DNA from: Granulosicoccus sp963833195
GTDB lineage: Bacteria > Pseudomonadota > Gammaproteobacteria > Granulosicoccales > Granulosicoccaceae
Assembly: GCA_963833195.1 (NCBI GenBank)
Contig: CAWHXF010000027.1
Span: 2,046,001 to 2,110,000, forward strand
Length of the DNA: 64,000 bases
Direction of reading: 5' to 3'
Under the pieces are notes generated by a model. That model did no database searches. It worked only from the letters and a program-made list of their open reading frames with translations, and was not told the DNA's origin. This document shows positions 50,049 to 59,500 of this stretch, piece by piece (the stretch's first letter is position 1; each line of letters opens with the position of its first letter). A program made the position numbers and the translations under genes.

Positions 50049-52931
50049 ATGGACACCATCCGCATCCGTGGCGCGCGGACGCACAACCTCAAGGGCGTGG
50101 ATCTGGACCTGCCGCGCGATGCGCTGATCGTGATCACCGGGCCGTCGGGCAGCGGCAAGTCGTCGCTCGCCTTCGACACGCTGTTCGCCGAAGGGCAGCG
50201 TCGCTACGTGGAATCCCTGTCGGCCTACGCGCGCCAGTTCCTGTCCGTCATGCAGAAGCCGGACGTGGACCTGATCGACGGGCTCTCGCCCGCGATCGCC
50301 ATAGAGCAGAAGTCCACCTCGCACAACCCGCGCAGCACCGTGGGCACGATCACCGAGGTGCACGACTACCTGCGGCTGCTGTACGCGCGCATCGGCACGC
50401 CGCACTGCCCGCTGCACGGCGAGCCGCTCGTCGCGCAATCGATCTCGGAGATGGTCGATGCGACGCTCGCCGACGGCGAGGACGCTCGCCTGATGGTGCT
50501 GGCACCGCTGGTCGCGGGTGCGCCCGGCGACCACGCGGCCGCGCTCGACGCGCTGCGCGCGCAGGGCTACCTGCGCGCTCGGGTGGACGCCCGGGTGGTG
50601 GAGCTCGACGCCGAGCTGGCGCTGGACCCCGATGCCGAGCACACGATCGACGTGGTGGTGGACCGGTTCAGGGCACGCGCGGGGCTCGAGCAGCGCCTGG
50701 CGGAATCGTTCGAGACGGCGACGGCGCTCGGCGACGGCACGGCGCGCGTCGCGGCGCTGCCCTCCGATGACGACGGGTCGGACCCGGCCGCCGACACGAT
50801 CTTCTCCCTGCGCCACGCCTGCCGGGTCTGCGGCTACTCGGTGCCGCCGCTGGAGCCGCGCTCGTTCTCGTTCAATTCGCCCGAGGGCGCGTGCCCCGAG
50901 TGCGACGGGCTGGGCGTGAAGGAGTTCGTCGACCCGGATCTGGTCGTCGCCGACGAGACCCTGAGTCTCGCGGCCGGGGCGCTGCGCGGCTGGGACCGCC
51001 GCAACGCCTTCTACTTCCGGATGCTGCAGTCGCTCGCGCGCCACTACGGCTTCGACGTCGATACCACGTACGACGAGCTGCCGGAGCGCGTGCGCGGTGT
51101 GCTCCTGCACGGCAGCGGCGACGAGCCGATCCGGTTCACGCACACCGCGGCAAGCGAGGCGAACCGCGGCGCGGATCGCGAGCCGGACGAGCGGCCCGAT
51201 CGGCCGACGGCCTCCGGACAGAGCGTGCACGCGTTCGAGGGCATCGTGCCGAACCTGGAGCGGCGCTACCGCGAGACCGAGTCCCCGGCGGTGCGCGAGG
51301 AGATCGGCAGGCTCGTGCGCCGACGCACCTGTCCGGTGTGCGAGGGGGCTCGCCTGAATGCGGCCTCGCGCCACGTGAGCGTGGCGGGACACCGTCTGGA
51401 GTCCATCGTCTCGTGCTCGCTCGTCGATGCCCGCACGCTGCTGGACGGGCTCGGCCTGCGAGGTCAGGAGCGAGCCGTGGGGGAGCCGGTCCTGGCCGAG
51501 GTGCAGCGCCGGTTGAGCTTTCTCGTCGACGTCGGCCTGGACTACCTGAGCCTCGATCGCGCGGCCACGACGCTGTCCGGAGGCGAGGCGCAGCGCATCC
51601 GGCTTGCGAGCCAGATCGGTGCGGGCCTGCAGGGCGTCATGTACGTGCTCGACGAGCCTTCGATCGGCCTGCACCAGCGCGACAACGACCGGTTGCTCGG
51701 AACGCTTCGCTACCTCCGCGATCTCGGCAACACCGTCATCGTGGTCGAGCACGACGAGGACGCGATCCGCGCCGCCGACCACGTCGTCGACATCGGGCCC
51801 GGTGCCGGGGTGCACGGCGGGGAAGTGGTGGCCCAGGGCAGCGTCGCCGACCTGCTGGCCGCGCCGGATTCGCCGACCGGGGCGTGGCTGTCCGGGCGCA
51901 TCGCGCTCGGCCGGCCGGTGCGCCGCGCGCCGGGCCGGCACTGGCTGGAGATCCGCGGCGCGCGCGGCAACAACCTGCAGGACGTGGACGCGCGCGTGCC
52001 GCTCGGGCTCATGACCGTCGTGACCGGCGTCTCGGGTTCGGGCAAGTCGACGCTCGTCAACGACACCCTGCTGGCGCGCGCGCGCAGCACCATCAACCGG
52101 GCGCGCGACGAGGGCGCGCCGGTCGACTCGGTGAAGGGTCTGCAGCGGCTGGACCGCGTCGTCGCCATCGACCAGGACGCGATCGGACGCACGCCGCGCA
52201 GCAACCCCGCCACCTACACCGGCCTCTTCGCACCCATCCGCGAGCTCTTCGCCGGCACGCGCGAGGCGCGGGCGCGCGGCTACCAGGCCGGCCGCTTCAG
52301 CTTCAACGTGCGCGGCGGACGCTGCGAGGCCTGCGCCGGCGACGGCCTGGTCAAGGTCGAGATGCATTTTCTCCCGGACGTCTACGTGCCGTGCGACGTG
52401 TGCGCGGGCAAGCGCTACAACCGCGAGACGCTGGACGTGCGCTACAAGGGCCTGACCATCAGCGAGGTGCTGGACCTGACGGTGGAGCGCGCGCAGGCCT
52501 TCTTCGCCGCCATTCCGGCCATCGCCAGGAAGCTCGACACGCTCGTGGCCGTGGGCCTCGGCTACGTCACGCTGGGCCAGAACGCCACCACGTTGTCCGG
52601 CGGCGAGGCGCAGCGCATCAAGCTCGCGCGCGAGCTGTCGAAGCGCGACACGGGCGCGACGCTCTACGTGCTGGACGAGCCGACGACGGGGCTGCACTTC
52701 GGCGACGTGGCCAAGCTGCTCGAGGTGCTGCGCATCCTGCGCGATGCCGGCAACACGATCGTGATCATCGAGCACAACCTGGACGTCATCCGCAGCGCGG
52801 ATTGGGTCATCGACCTCGGGCCCGAGGGCGGCGCGGGCGGCGGACGCCTCGTCGTCGCGGGCACGCCGGACGCGGTCGCCGCGTGCGCGGCATCGCACAC
52901 CGGCCGCTACCTGGCGCGCGCCGGGGGCTGA
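50049..52931 (+). CDS. uvrA: Excinuclease ABC subunit A
   Basis: A 960-residue nucleotide-excision-repair ATPase. Two ABC modules: Walker A ITGPSGSGKSSLAFDTLFAE and VTGVSGSGKSTLVNDTLLAR, each with LSGGEAQRI signatures. Zinc-binding modules: CRVCGYSVPPLEPRSFSFNS with CPECDGLG, and CEACAGDGLVKVEMHFLPDV with CDVCAGKRYN. A polar insert (ASEANRGADREPDERPDRPT, about residue 365) is longer than usual. No CTG-N10-CAG box lies upstream, so SOS control through a local LexA site is not supported. Divergent from the MFS gene. Confidence 0.97.
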   Translation: MDTIRIRGARTHNLKGVDLDLPRDALIVITGPSGSGKSSLAFDTLFAEGQRRYVESLSAYARQFLSVMQKPDVDLIDGLSPAIAIEQKSTSHNPRSTVGTITEVHDYLRLLYARIGTPHCPLHGEPLVAQSISEMVDATLADGEDARLMVLAPLVAGAPGDHAAALDALRAQGYLRARVDARVVELDAELALDPDAEHTIDVVVDRFRARAGLEQRLAESFETATALGDGTARVAALPSDDDGSDPAADTIFSLRHACRVCGYSVPPLEPRSFSFNSPEGACPECDGLGVKEFVDPDLVVADETLSLAAGALRGWDRRNAFYFRMLQSLARHYGFDVDTTYDELPERVRGVLLHGSGDEPIRFTHTAASEANRGADREPDERPDRPTASGQSVHAFEGIVPNLERRYRETESPAVREEIGRLVRRRTCPVCEGARLNAASRHVSVAGHRLESIVSCSLVDARTLLDGLGLRGQERAVGEPVLAEVQRRLSFLVDVGLDYLSLDRAATTLSGGEAQRIRLASQIGAGLQGVMYVLDEPSIGLHQRDNDRLLGTLRYLRDLGNTVIVVEHDEDAIRAADHVVDIGPGAGVHGGEVVAQGSVADLLAAPDSPTGAWLSGRIALGRPVRRAPGRHWLEIRGARGNNLQDVDARVPLGLMTVVTGVSGSGKSTLVNDTLLARARSTINRARDEGAPVDSVKGLQRLDRVVAIDQDAIGRTPRSNPATYTGLFAPIRELFAGTREARARGYQAGRFSFNVRGGRCEACAGDGLVKVEMHFLPDVYVPCDVCAGKRYNRETLDVRYKGLTISEVLDLTVERAQAFFAAIPAIARKLDTLVAVGLGYVTLGQNATTLSGGEAQRIKLARELSKRDTGATLYVLDEPTTGLHFGDVAKLLEVLRILRDAGNTIVIIEHNLDVIRSADWVIDLGPEGGAGGGRLVVAGTPDAVAACAASHTGRYLARAGG

Positions 52932-52964
52932 ACCGGCGCGCGGCGAACGGGTCGGTACGGTTGC

Positions 52965-53900
52965 TCAGTCGACGGCGCGCGGCGGCACCGCACGCCTGCG
53001 CCTGCCGGCGCGCAGGCCCGTCGCCACCGCCACCTGCGACAGCGCCGTGAGCGGCAGGGCAACGATGCGGCGGCCGACCGGCCAGTCGCGCCGTCGCAGC
53101 GGATGCAGCACCAGGCGCAGGTAGAAGCCGAGCGGTCGAGGCACGCGCGCGTCGGCGGCGGCGCCCTCGGCGTGGAACCGTGCCGCGCCGCGACCGTAGT
53201 TGTGCTGCTGGCGCCAGAATCGGGCGAGATCGAGCGCGTGGCGGTGCCAGGCCCGCGCATCGTCCACGCGTTCGATGGTGCCGTGGGCCTCCATCCAGGT
53301 ACGGCAGAACGCGCGGTCCTCGCCGGCCGCGAGCGGGTAGTCCGCGTCGAACCCGCCGATGGCGAAGAAGCGCTCGTGCGCGCACGCGATGTTGTTGGAC
53401 GCCACGAAGTCGAGCGTGCCGCCGCGCTCGCGCGCCTCCTCGTCGAGAAAGCCCAGCAGGCTCTCGGCGACGCTCGAGTACGGGTTGTCGGGCAGGCCGT
53501 TGACGGTCGATCCGCCGAGCAGCGCGCGCGGCGCGCGGGCGTGCGCGGCCACGAAGGCCTCGATCCAACCGGGCGCCACGGCGCAGTCGTCGTCCACGAA
53601 CAGCAACAGCGTCGCGCGGGCGGCGCGGGCGCCGCGGTTGCGCGCCGCCGCGGGCCCGGCCTGGGTTTGTCGCAGCAGCCGTACGTTCGAGTCGGCCGCG
53701 GGCTCCGGCGGTCGCGCGTGCGCGGGGCTGCCGTCGTCCACGACCACGACCTCGAAGCGCGACGCATCGAGCGTCTGCGCCGCGAGCGTCTCGAGCAGGT
53801 GCGCCAGTCGCTCCGGTCGGGCGTGCGTGGGCACGACGACGCTCGCGACGAGCGCCGGTGCGTCCGCCGTGTCCGACGATCCTGCAACATCCTCAGCCAA
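52965..53900 (-). CDS. GT2 family glycosyltransferase
   Basis: A 311-residue GT-A glycosyltransferase: VVVPTHARPERLAHLLETLA, VVVDDGSPAHARP, AARNRGARAARATLLLFVDD (DDD), and NNIACAHERFFAIGGFDADY, with the late GEDRAFCRTWMEAHGTIER. The C-terminus has basic patches and a short hydrophobic stretch (RIVALPLTALSQVAVATGLR). The TTG at 53900 was chosen for its strong GGAGGT ribosome site 6 bases upstream; no better ATG exists. Starts the surface-glycan region, divergent from a membrane glycosyltransferase gene. Confidence 0.85.
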   Translation of the reverse strand: MAEDVAGSSDTADAPALVASVVVPTHARPERLAHLLETLAAQTLDASRFEVVVVDDGSPAHARPPEPAADSNVRLLRQTQAGPAAARNRGARAARATLLLFVDDDCAVAPGWIEAFVAAHARAPRALLGGSTVNGLPDNPYSSVAESLLGFLDEEARERGGTLDFVASNNIACAHERFFAIGGFDADYPLAAGEDRAFCRTWMEAHGTIERVDDARAWHRHALDLARFWRQQHNYGRGAARFHAEGAAADARVPRPLGFYLRLVLHPLRRRDWPVGRRIVALPLTALSQVAVATGLRAGRRRRAVPPRAVD

Positions 53901-53979
53901 GTTCGAACCTCCGCCGGCGTCCCTCGCGCGCGTTGCTATCCTCCAGGGCCCCGCGTGGTGCCGCACCGAAGGATGTCCC

Positions 53980-55305
53980 TTGTCTCGAGCTGACGTTCGA
54001 CCCGCAGCGATCGCCCGTGGGCGACGGACGATGGGATCCGGCGCCGTCGACGGCGGATTCGCGAACGCGGCGATGATGCTCGTGGCCTTGTTCGGCCTCG
54101 CGGGCCTCGCGTATTCGCTGCTGCTCGGCACCGAGCTGCGCTTCCCGGACGAGCGCGACTACCTCGCCACGGCGGACTCGCTCGTCACCGAGCGCATGTA
54201 CTCGGTGACGGGCGAGAGTCCCGACGCCCTGCGCCCGCCCGGCTACCCGCTCCTGCTGGCCCCCGTGGTGGCCGGCGCGCACGTCGTCGCCGCGCTGGCG
54301 AACGGAGGCGAGGCGGCGCCGGAGCGGGTGCACGCGCTCTCGGTCCACGCGGTCCGCACGCTCCAGTTCGTGTTCCTCGCGCTGTCGGCGTGTCTGCTGG
54401 CGACACTGGCCGGTCGAGGTGCCCGGCCCGGCGATGATGCGGCCCCCCCGGGCGCGCTGCAGTGCGCGATGCTCCTCGCGCTCGCGGTCTACCCGGTGCT
54501 GATCTACACCGCGGGCACGCTCTTCCCGCAGACCGCACTGCTGGCGCTCGGCACGCTCGTGCTGTGGCTGCTCGAGCGCGCGAAGCCCACGCACGCGAGC
54601 GCCGCGCTCGTGGGACTGCTGTGCGGCGCGGCCGCCGAGGTCTCGCCGACGGTGCTGACGCTGGTACCGCTCGCGATCGCTCATGCGCTCTTGAACCCGC
54701 GTTGGTCGGCGAAGCACGCGCTCGTCATCGTGCTGGCCGCCGCGCTGCTGCCCGGCGCGTGGCTCGCACGCAATCTCGTGGTCATGGACGCCACCATCCT
54801 GTTCTCCCGGAACCTCGCCTACAACCTGGACAACGCGGTGCTGGAGCTCAAGAGCATCGACCCGGAACAGGAGGAGCGCGAGCCGGACAACGTGTTCGGC
54901 TACGGCGCCGAGCGGCTGGTGCAGATCGCCGCGGCACCCGGGGCCTACTTCGACAGGTTCGGCGATCACTTCGCGTGGCGCAACAAGCTGCAGGTGCAGA
55001 GCGAGAGCTCGCCCCTGCGGGACACGGTGATGCTCGTGACCTACAGTGCGCTGCTGCTGCTCGTGGCGCTGCGGCTCGCGCTCGCTCGTCGGGTGCGCCT
55101 GTCGAGCGCGGAGCGCGCCGCGATCGCGCTGTACGTCATGACGGCCGCGTTCCACGCACTGGTGTTCGTGCGCATCCGCTACCGGCTGCCGTTCGACTTC
55201 CTGCTGCTGCTGCCGGCGCTGAACGCGCTGCTGATCTGCGCCTCGCCGTGGTTCGCGCGACGTGCCGGCGGTGCGAACGCGGACGCGAGGACGACGCTGC
55301 CGTAG
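53980..55305 (+). CDS. GT39-like integral membrane glycosyltransferase
   Basis: A 441-residue polytopic protein resembling the ArnT/PMT-type GT-C fold. After the first membrane segment (MMLVALFGLAGLAYSLLLGT) comes RFPDERDYLATADSL, the first-loop acidic motif, and RPPGYPLLLAPVVAG. About nine to ten further helices follow. A loop ELKSIDPEQEEREPDNVFGY lies in the periplasmic half. Probably uses a polyprenyl-phosphate sugar; acceptor unknown. TTG 53980 has GAAGGA 8 bases upstream; ATG 54031 is an alternative. The 3' end overlaps the next, antisense gene by 127 bases. Confidence 0.78.
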   Translation: MSRADVRPAAIARGRRTMGSGAVDGGFANAAMMLVALFGLAGLAYSLLLGTELRFPDERDYLATADSLVTERMYSVTGESPDALRPPGYPLLLAPVVAGAHVVAALANGGEAAPERVHALSVHAVRTLQFVFLALSACLLATLAGRGARPGDDAAPPGALQCAMLLALAVYPVLIYTAGTLFPQTALLALGTLVLWLLERAKPTHASAALVGLLCGAAAEVSPTVLTLVPLAIAHALLNPRWSAKHALVIVLAAALLPGAWLARNLVVMDATILFSRNLAYNLDNAVLELKSIDPEQEEREPDNVFGYGAERLVQIAAAPGAYFDRFGDHFAWRNKLQVQSESSPLRDTVMLVTYSALLLLVALRLALARRVRLSSAERAAIALYVMTAAFHALVFVRIRYRLPFDFLLLLPALNALLICASPWFARRAGGANADARTTLP

Positions 55306-56405
55306 ACCGCGCTGGAGTAGACGAAGTACAGCAGGTGCATGGCCGTGGCGGCGGCCGCGAAGCCGACCCCGCCGCAGCGCGCGAAGAACGCGACGAGCGG
55401 TCGCTGCAACCAGGCGAAAGACGCCAGCGCCGCCGCCGCGACCACGAGCGCGGCCGCGACCGATTCGCCGGCCAGCGCGCTCGCCGCCGCCGCGCCGACG
55501 CCGCCGAGCGCGCCGCAGGCGAGCACCGCGCATACCCGTTCCGTGCGCCCGAGGTTCAGCGTGTCGGGCACGCCGCGTCCGCGCGCGACGATCAACCGGC
55601 TCCACGGCAGCGCGCGCGCGAAGATGTCGGTGCGCAGCCAGCTCATCAACGTCCAGCGCTTCCAGTGCGTGCAGCGGATCTCGGGACGCAGCAGCACGCG
55701 CTCTCCCGCATCGCTGATTCTCAGGCCCAGGTCCACGTCCTCGATGGACGCGGCGCCGAACCCTTCGTCGAAGCCGCCGTGCCGGCGGAACGCCTCGCCG
55801 CGCACGATGCCGCAGCCCGACCAGAACGTGCTCGCCTCGCCCGCGCCGCGCTGATGCATCCAATGGTGCAGCAGGTTCTTGTAGCGACTGATCCAGCCGC
55901 GCGCCGGAGGCGTGTCGTCGTAGCTGCCGAAGGCCGCGGACACGCCGGGCTCGGTATCGAGCAACCGGCGGAACGCGCGCACGGCGTCGTCGTGCACCGT
56001 GACGTCGGCGTCCACGAAGAGGTAGGCGTCGGCGTGAGGGAACAGGCCCGCGCCGACGTTGCGCGCGCGGGCGGGGCCGTGCGGGCCGTCATCCAGACGC
56101 AGGTAGCGCGTGCCGCGCAGCGACGCGGCCGCCACCGCGCGGCCGTCCGTCGAACCGTCGTCGACGACGGCGATGGCCTCCGGGGACTGGCCGGCCTCGA
56201 GCAGCGCGTCGAGCGCCCGGGCGATGTCCTCGCCACCGTTGTGCACCGGCACCACGGCGACCAGCGCCAGCGGCTCGCCGGTCCCGATCCAGCGTCCGGC
56301 ACGCGCCGGCGCATCGTTCGCGGCCCGCGCCGCGGGAGCATCGAGCGCGCGCGTGCGCAGCGTGGGGGCGTCGGGCGCGATGCGCGCCGTCGACACCTCG
56401 CTCAC
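55179..56405 (-). CDS. GT2 glycosyltransferase with C-terminal membrane segments
   Basis: A 408-residue GT-A protein: LVAVVPVHNGGEDIARALDA, AIAVVDDGSTDGRAVA, RNVGAGLFPHADAYLFVDAD, GSYDDTPPARGWISRYKNLL, and GFGAASIEDVDLGLRISDAG. Two to three membrane helices follow (VLACGALGGVGAAAASALAG; LLYFVYSSAVYGSVVLASAF). Resembles enzymes moving sugars onto lipid carriers. GTG 56405 overlaps the stop of the flavin oxidoreductase (GTGA), so the two are one operon. The tail runs 127 bases into the antisense GT39-like gene. Confidence 0.83.
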   Translation of the reverse strand: MSEVSTARIAPDAPTLRTRALDAPAARAANDAPARAGRWIGTGEPLALVAVVPVHNGGEDIARALDALLEAGQSPEAIAVVDDGSTDGRAVAAASLRGTRYLRLDDGPHGPARARNVGAGLFPHADAYLFVDADVTVHDDAVRAFRRLLDTEPGVSAAFGSYDDTPPARGWISRYKNLLHHWMHQRGAGEASTFWSGCGIVRGEAFRRHGGFDEGFGAASIEDVDLGLRISDAGERVLLRPEIRCTHWKRWTLMSWLRTDIFARALPWSRLIVARGRGVPDTLNLGRTERVCAVLACGALGGVGAAAASALAGESVAAALVVAAAALASFAWLQRPLVAFFARCGGVGFAAAATAMHLLYFVYSSAVYGSVVLASAFAPPARRANHGEAQISSAFSAGSSSRKSNGSR

Positions 56406-58000
56406 GCGGCCTCCTCGGTCCGCCGCGTCTCGCGCGATTCGACGTCCACGGTCGCGGGCGGGTGCGTCACGCTCAGCTCGCGCTCGATGACGGCCTTGGG
56501 CTCCTCGCTGCCGGCCTTCTCGGCCTTCGTCACGAACTCCTCGTGATACGAGCGCTCGACGTTCACGTTCCACACGTCGTGCGACTCGCCGAGCAGGTTC
56601 CTCGCCGCCAGCATCGCCGTCAGCATGGAGTGGTCCTGGTTGTTGTAACGGTGCATGCCGTTCCTGCCGACGCTGTACAGGTTGTCGAAGCCCTCGACGT
56701 ACTCGGCGATGGTGTCCACCGCGTCCTTGTAGTTCTCGTCGTAGACCGGATAGGCCTTCGGCTGGCGGATCACGGTGCCGTCGACCACGTTCCTCGCGTG
56801 CACGAGGCCCAGGTGCTCCAGCTCGCGCTTGCCCTGCTCTATCAGCGCGGCGTCGTCCGAGGTCCAGAGCCCGTCGCCGGCGTGGCAGAAGTACTCCAGG
56901 CCGATGCTGGAGCGGTTCTCGTCCGGCACCATCTCGCGGCTCCACGAGCGGAAGTTCTGGATGCGTCCGACCTGCACCTCGGGGCTGTGGATGTAGATCC
57001 AGTTGTCCGGGAACGGGTCCGGCTCGTCCACGATGAGCACGACGATCAGGAAGTCGCGGTACTTCAGCTTCTCGGCGGCGGCCAGCACGTGCGCGGGCGC
57101 CGGCGGATCCATCGCGCGCACCAGACGCCCGAGCGGCATGGTGTTGACCAGCGACTTCACCTCGACGCGGCGCGTGGCGTCGCCGCCGTGCGCGGTGGGG
57201 TCACCGTCGGGGCCGCCCGTCGGAGCGTTGCGCGTGTCGATCTCGGTGACCGCCAGGACCCGGCCGGCGCCGTCGTGATGGACGGCGTCCACGCGCGTCT
57301 GCATGCGCACGGTGTTGTGCATGCCGCGCAGCACGTCGCGCACGCGCTCCCACATCATGCCGGGACCGAGGCGCGGGTACTGGAACTCCTCGATGAGACT
57401 GGTGGTGTCGTTGCCGCCGAACATGGCCGTCTTGACGGCCTTCACGAGCGACAGGTTCTGGATGCGCTGCGCCGCCCAGTCGGCCTGGATGCTGGTGCAG
57501 GGAATGCCCCAGACCTTCTCGGTGTAGGTCTTGAAGAAGCGCTCGAACAGGCGCTTGCCGAAACGGTTGGACACCCACTGGTCGAAGGTGTCCTCGCGCT
57601 TGATGGGCTTGATGCGCGAGCCGAGGTAGCTCATGCCGATGCGCACGCTCTCCACCGCGCCGAGGTTCCTCAGCGTGTTCGGGATCTTCAGCGGGTAGTC
57701 GTAGTACTTGCCGTCGTAGTAGATGCGCGACAAGCGCGGCACCTTGATGAAGTCGTCGCCCATCAGGCGCTTCCACAGCTCGTCCACCTCGGTGACCTTG
57801 GTGAAGAAGCGGTGGCCGCCGATGTCGAAGCGGTAGCCCTTGTAGCTCGCGGTGCGGGCGATGCCCCCGACCTCGTCGGTGGCCTCGACCACGTCGACCC
57901 GCTCTCCCGCCTCGGCGAGGGTCAGCGCGGCCGTGAGCCCCGCGGGACCGCCTCCGGCGATGTAGTGCGGAGGGGCGTCGGAAGGTGACGAAAGATCCAT
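56402..58000 (-). CDS. FAD-dependent oxidoreductase (UDP-galactopyranose mutase/amine-oxidase-like)
   Basis: A 532-residue flavoprotein. The dinucleotide motif is YIAGGGPAGLTAALTLAEAG, then DVVEATDEVGGIARTASYKG and RFDIGGHRFFTKVTEVDELW. It aligns with the protoporphyrinogen-oxidase/UDP-galactopyranose-mutase-like family seen in polysaccharide clusters (FKTYTEKVWGIPCTSIQADW, SVGRNGMHRYNNQDHSMLTA). In glycan loci such proteins probably remodel a nucleotide or lipid-linked sugar; the substrate is unproven. Overlaps the GT2 gene downstream. Confidence 0.85.
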   Translation of the reverse strand: MDLSSPSDAPPHYIAGGGPAGLTAALTLAEAGERVDVVEATDEVGGIARTASYKGYRFDIGGHRFFTKVTEVDELWKRLMGDDFIKVPRLSRIYYDGKYYDYPLKIPNTLRNLGAVESVRIGMSYLGSRIKPIKREDTFDQWVSNRFGKRLFERFFKTYTEKVWGIPCTSIQADWAAQRIQNLSLVKAVKTAMFGGNDTTSLIEEFQYPRLGPGMMWERVRDVLRGMHNTVRMQTRVDAVHHDGAGRVLAVTEIDTRNAPTGGPDGDPTAHGGDATRRVEVKSLVNTMPLGRLVRAMDPPAPAHVLAAAEKLKYRDFLIVVLIVDEPDPFPDNWIYIHSPEVQVGRIQNFRSWSREMVPDENRSSIGLEYFCHAGDGLWTSDDAALIEQGKRELEHLGLVHARNVVDGTVIRQPKAYPVYDENYKDAVDTIAEYVEGFDNLYSVGRNGMHRYNNQDHSMLTAMLAARNLLGESHDVWNVNVERSYHEEFVTKAEKAGSEEPKAVIERELSVTHPPATVDVESRETRRTEEAA

Positions 58001-58173
58001 GAGTTACCGATATGAGGATGAGCGCGCGCCGACCGCGCCCGAAGCCCCCCGGCCTTGGCCTCGGGACGCACGCGCGGTCGACTGTCGTATGGATGCCGCG
58101 AGCGTAGTTCAGCGTCGCGGGGATGGCGAACAGCATGCCCCGTCCGTGCAGAGTTGTCCCTCATTCATCCTTA

Positions 58174-58206
58174 GGGTCGCGCAACGACCCGCGGTCGTGT
58201 GACCGC
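58174..58206. terminator. Two adjacent hairpins downstream of wecC
   Basis: GGGTCG/CGACCC (58174-58190, 5-base loop) and GCGGTC/GACCGC (58191-58206, 4-base loop) lie back to back in the 237-base gap between wecC and the flavin oxidoreductase gene. Without a T tract they are weak terminators at best; they may also mark the end of the wecBC message. Confidence 0.4.
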
Positions 58207-58237
58207 ACACACAGGAAAGCGCCGTCGCGCCGTCGGC

Positions 58238-59500
58238 TCAGCGCCACATCCCGCGCGTGTCGATGACGATCTTCTCGTCGAGCGCGTCGGGGCCGATGGC
58301 CTTGAAGGCTCGGTGATCGACCAGGCCCACGACGATGTCGGACTGCGCGAGGGCGGCCCGCTGATCCACCAGCGCCACATCCTCGTGCCGCGCGAGCACG
58401 GGTGGCAATGCCTTAACGTGCGGCTCCACCACCAGCAGCCGCCCGACCCGCGCCTCGGCGAGCGCGGCGACGACGGCGCAGGCGGGGCTCTCGCGCAGGT
58501 CGTCTATGTCCGCCTTGAAGGCGAGCCCGAAGCAGGCGATGGTGGGTGCGCGAAAGCGCTCGGCCTTCGCCCGCACGCGCGCCACGACCTGGTGCGGCCT
58601 GGCGTCGTTCACCTCGCGGGCCGTGCGGATCAGACGCGCGGCCCCGGGCGCCGAATGCACGATGAACCAGGGATCGACCGCGATGCAGTGCCCGCCGACG
58701 CCGGGTCCGGGCCTCAGGATGTTCACGCGCGGGTGACGGTTCGCGAGCCCGATCAGCTCCCAGGGACTGACGCCGAGCTCGTCGCACACGAGGCTCATCT
58801 CGTTGGCGAACGCGATGTTCACGTCGCGGTACGCGTTCTCGGTCAGCTTGCACAACTCGGCCGTGCGGGCCGTGGTGATCAGGCATTCGCCCTTCACGAA
58901 GTTCTCGTACAGCTGCCGTGCCGCGTCGGCACAGCGCGGCGTGAGCCCACCGATGACCCTGTCGTTGGCGACGAGCTCCTGCAGCACCTGCCCGGGCAGC
59001 ACGCGCTCGGGACAGTGCGCGACGCGGATGTCGGAGGACGCGCCCGCCCGGTGCGGGAACGTGAGATCGGGCCGGGCTTCGGCCAGCCACGCCGACAACG
59101 CCTCGGTGGTGCCGACCGGGCTGGTGGATTCGAGCACCACGAGGTTGCCCGGCACCAGCACCGGTGCGAGCGCCTTCGCGGCCGACTCGATGCAGGACAG
59201 ATCGGGCACGTGCTCGCCGCCGCCGCCACGGAGCGGCGTCGGCACGGCGACCAGGAACGCGTCGCAGGGCTCCGGCACGGTGGTGGCGCGCAGGTTGCCG
59301 GTCGTGACCGTCGCGCGCACGACGATGTCGAGATCCGGCTCGACGATGTGCACCGAACCCGCGTTGATGGTGGCGACGGCCGTCTCGTTGGTGTCCACGC
59401 CGACGACGTGCAGGCCGCGCGAGGCGAGCAGGGCCGCGGTCGGCAGGCCGATGTAGCCGAGTCCGATCATGCCGATCGTGCGGTAGGGGGAGCCGCTCAC
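58238..59500 (-). CDS. wecC: UDP-N-acetyl-D-mannosamine dehydrogenase
   Basis: A 420-residue NAD-dependent nucleotide-sugar dehydrogenase. NAD motif IGMIGLGYIGLPTAALLASR, ESTSPVGTTEALSAWLAEA, substrate region ELCKLTENAYRDVNIAFANE, and the catalytic cysteine in GPGVGGHCIAVDPWFIV. It oxidises UDP-ManNAc to UDP-ManNAcA, supplied by WecB next door. The stop/start overlap with wecB is ATGA. The product is used in enterobacterial common antigen-like or capsular glycans. Confidence 0.92.
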   Translation of the reverse strand: MSGSPYRTIGMIGLGYIGLPTAALLASRGLHVVGVDTNETAVATINAGSVHIVEPDLDIVVRATVTTGNLRATTVPEPCDAFLVAVPTPLRGGGGEHVPDLSCIESAAKALAPVLVPGNLVVLESTSPVGTTEALSAWLAEARPDLTFPHRAGASSDIRVAHCPERVLPGQVLQELVANDRVIGGLTPRCADAARQLYENFVKGECLITTARTAELCKLTENAYRDVNIAFANEMSLVCDELGVSPWELIGLANRHPRVNILRPGPGVGGHCIAVDPWFIVHSAPGAARLIRTAREVNDARPHQVVARVRAKAERFRAPTIACFGLAFKADIDDLRESPACAVVAALAEARVGRLLVVEPHVKALPPVLARHEDVALVDQRAALAQSDIVVGLVDHRAFKAIGPDALDEKIVIDTRGMWR

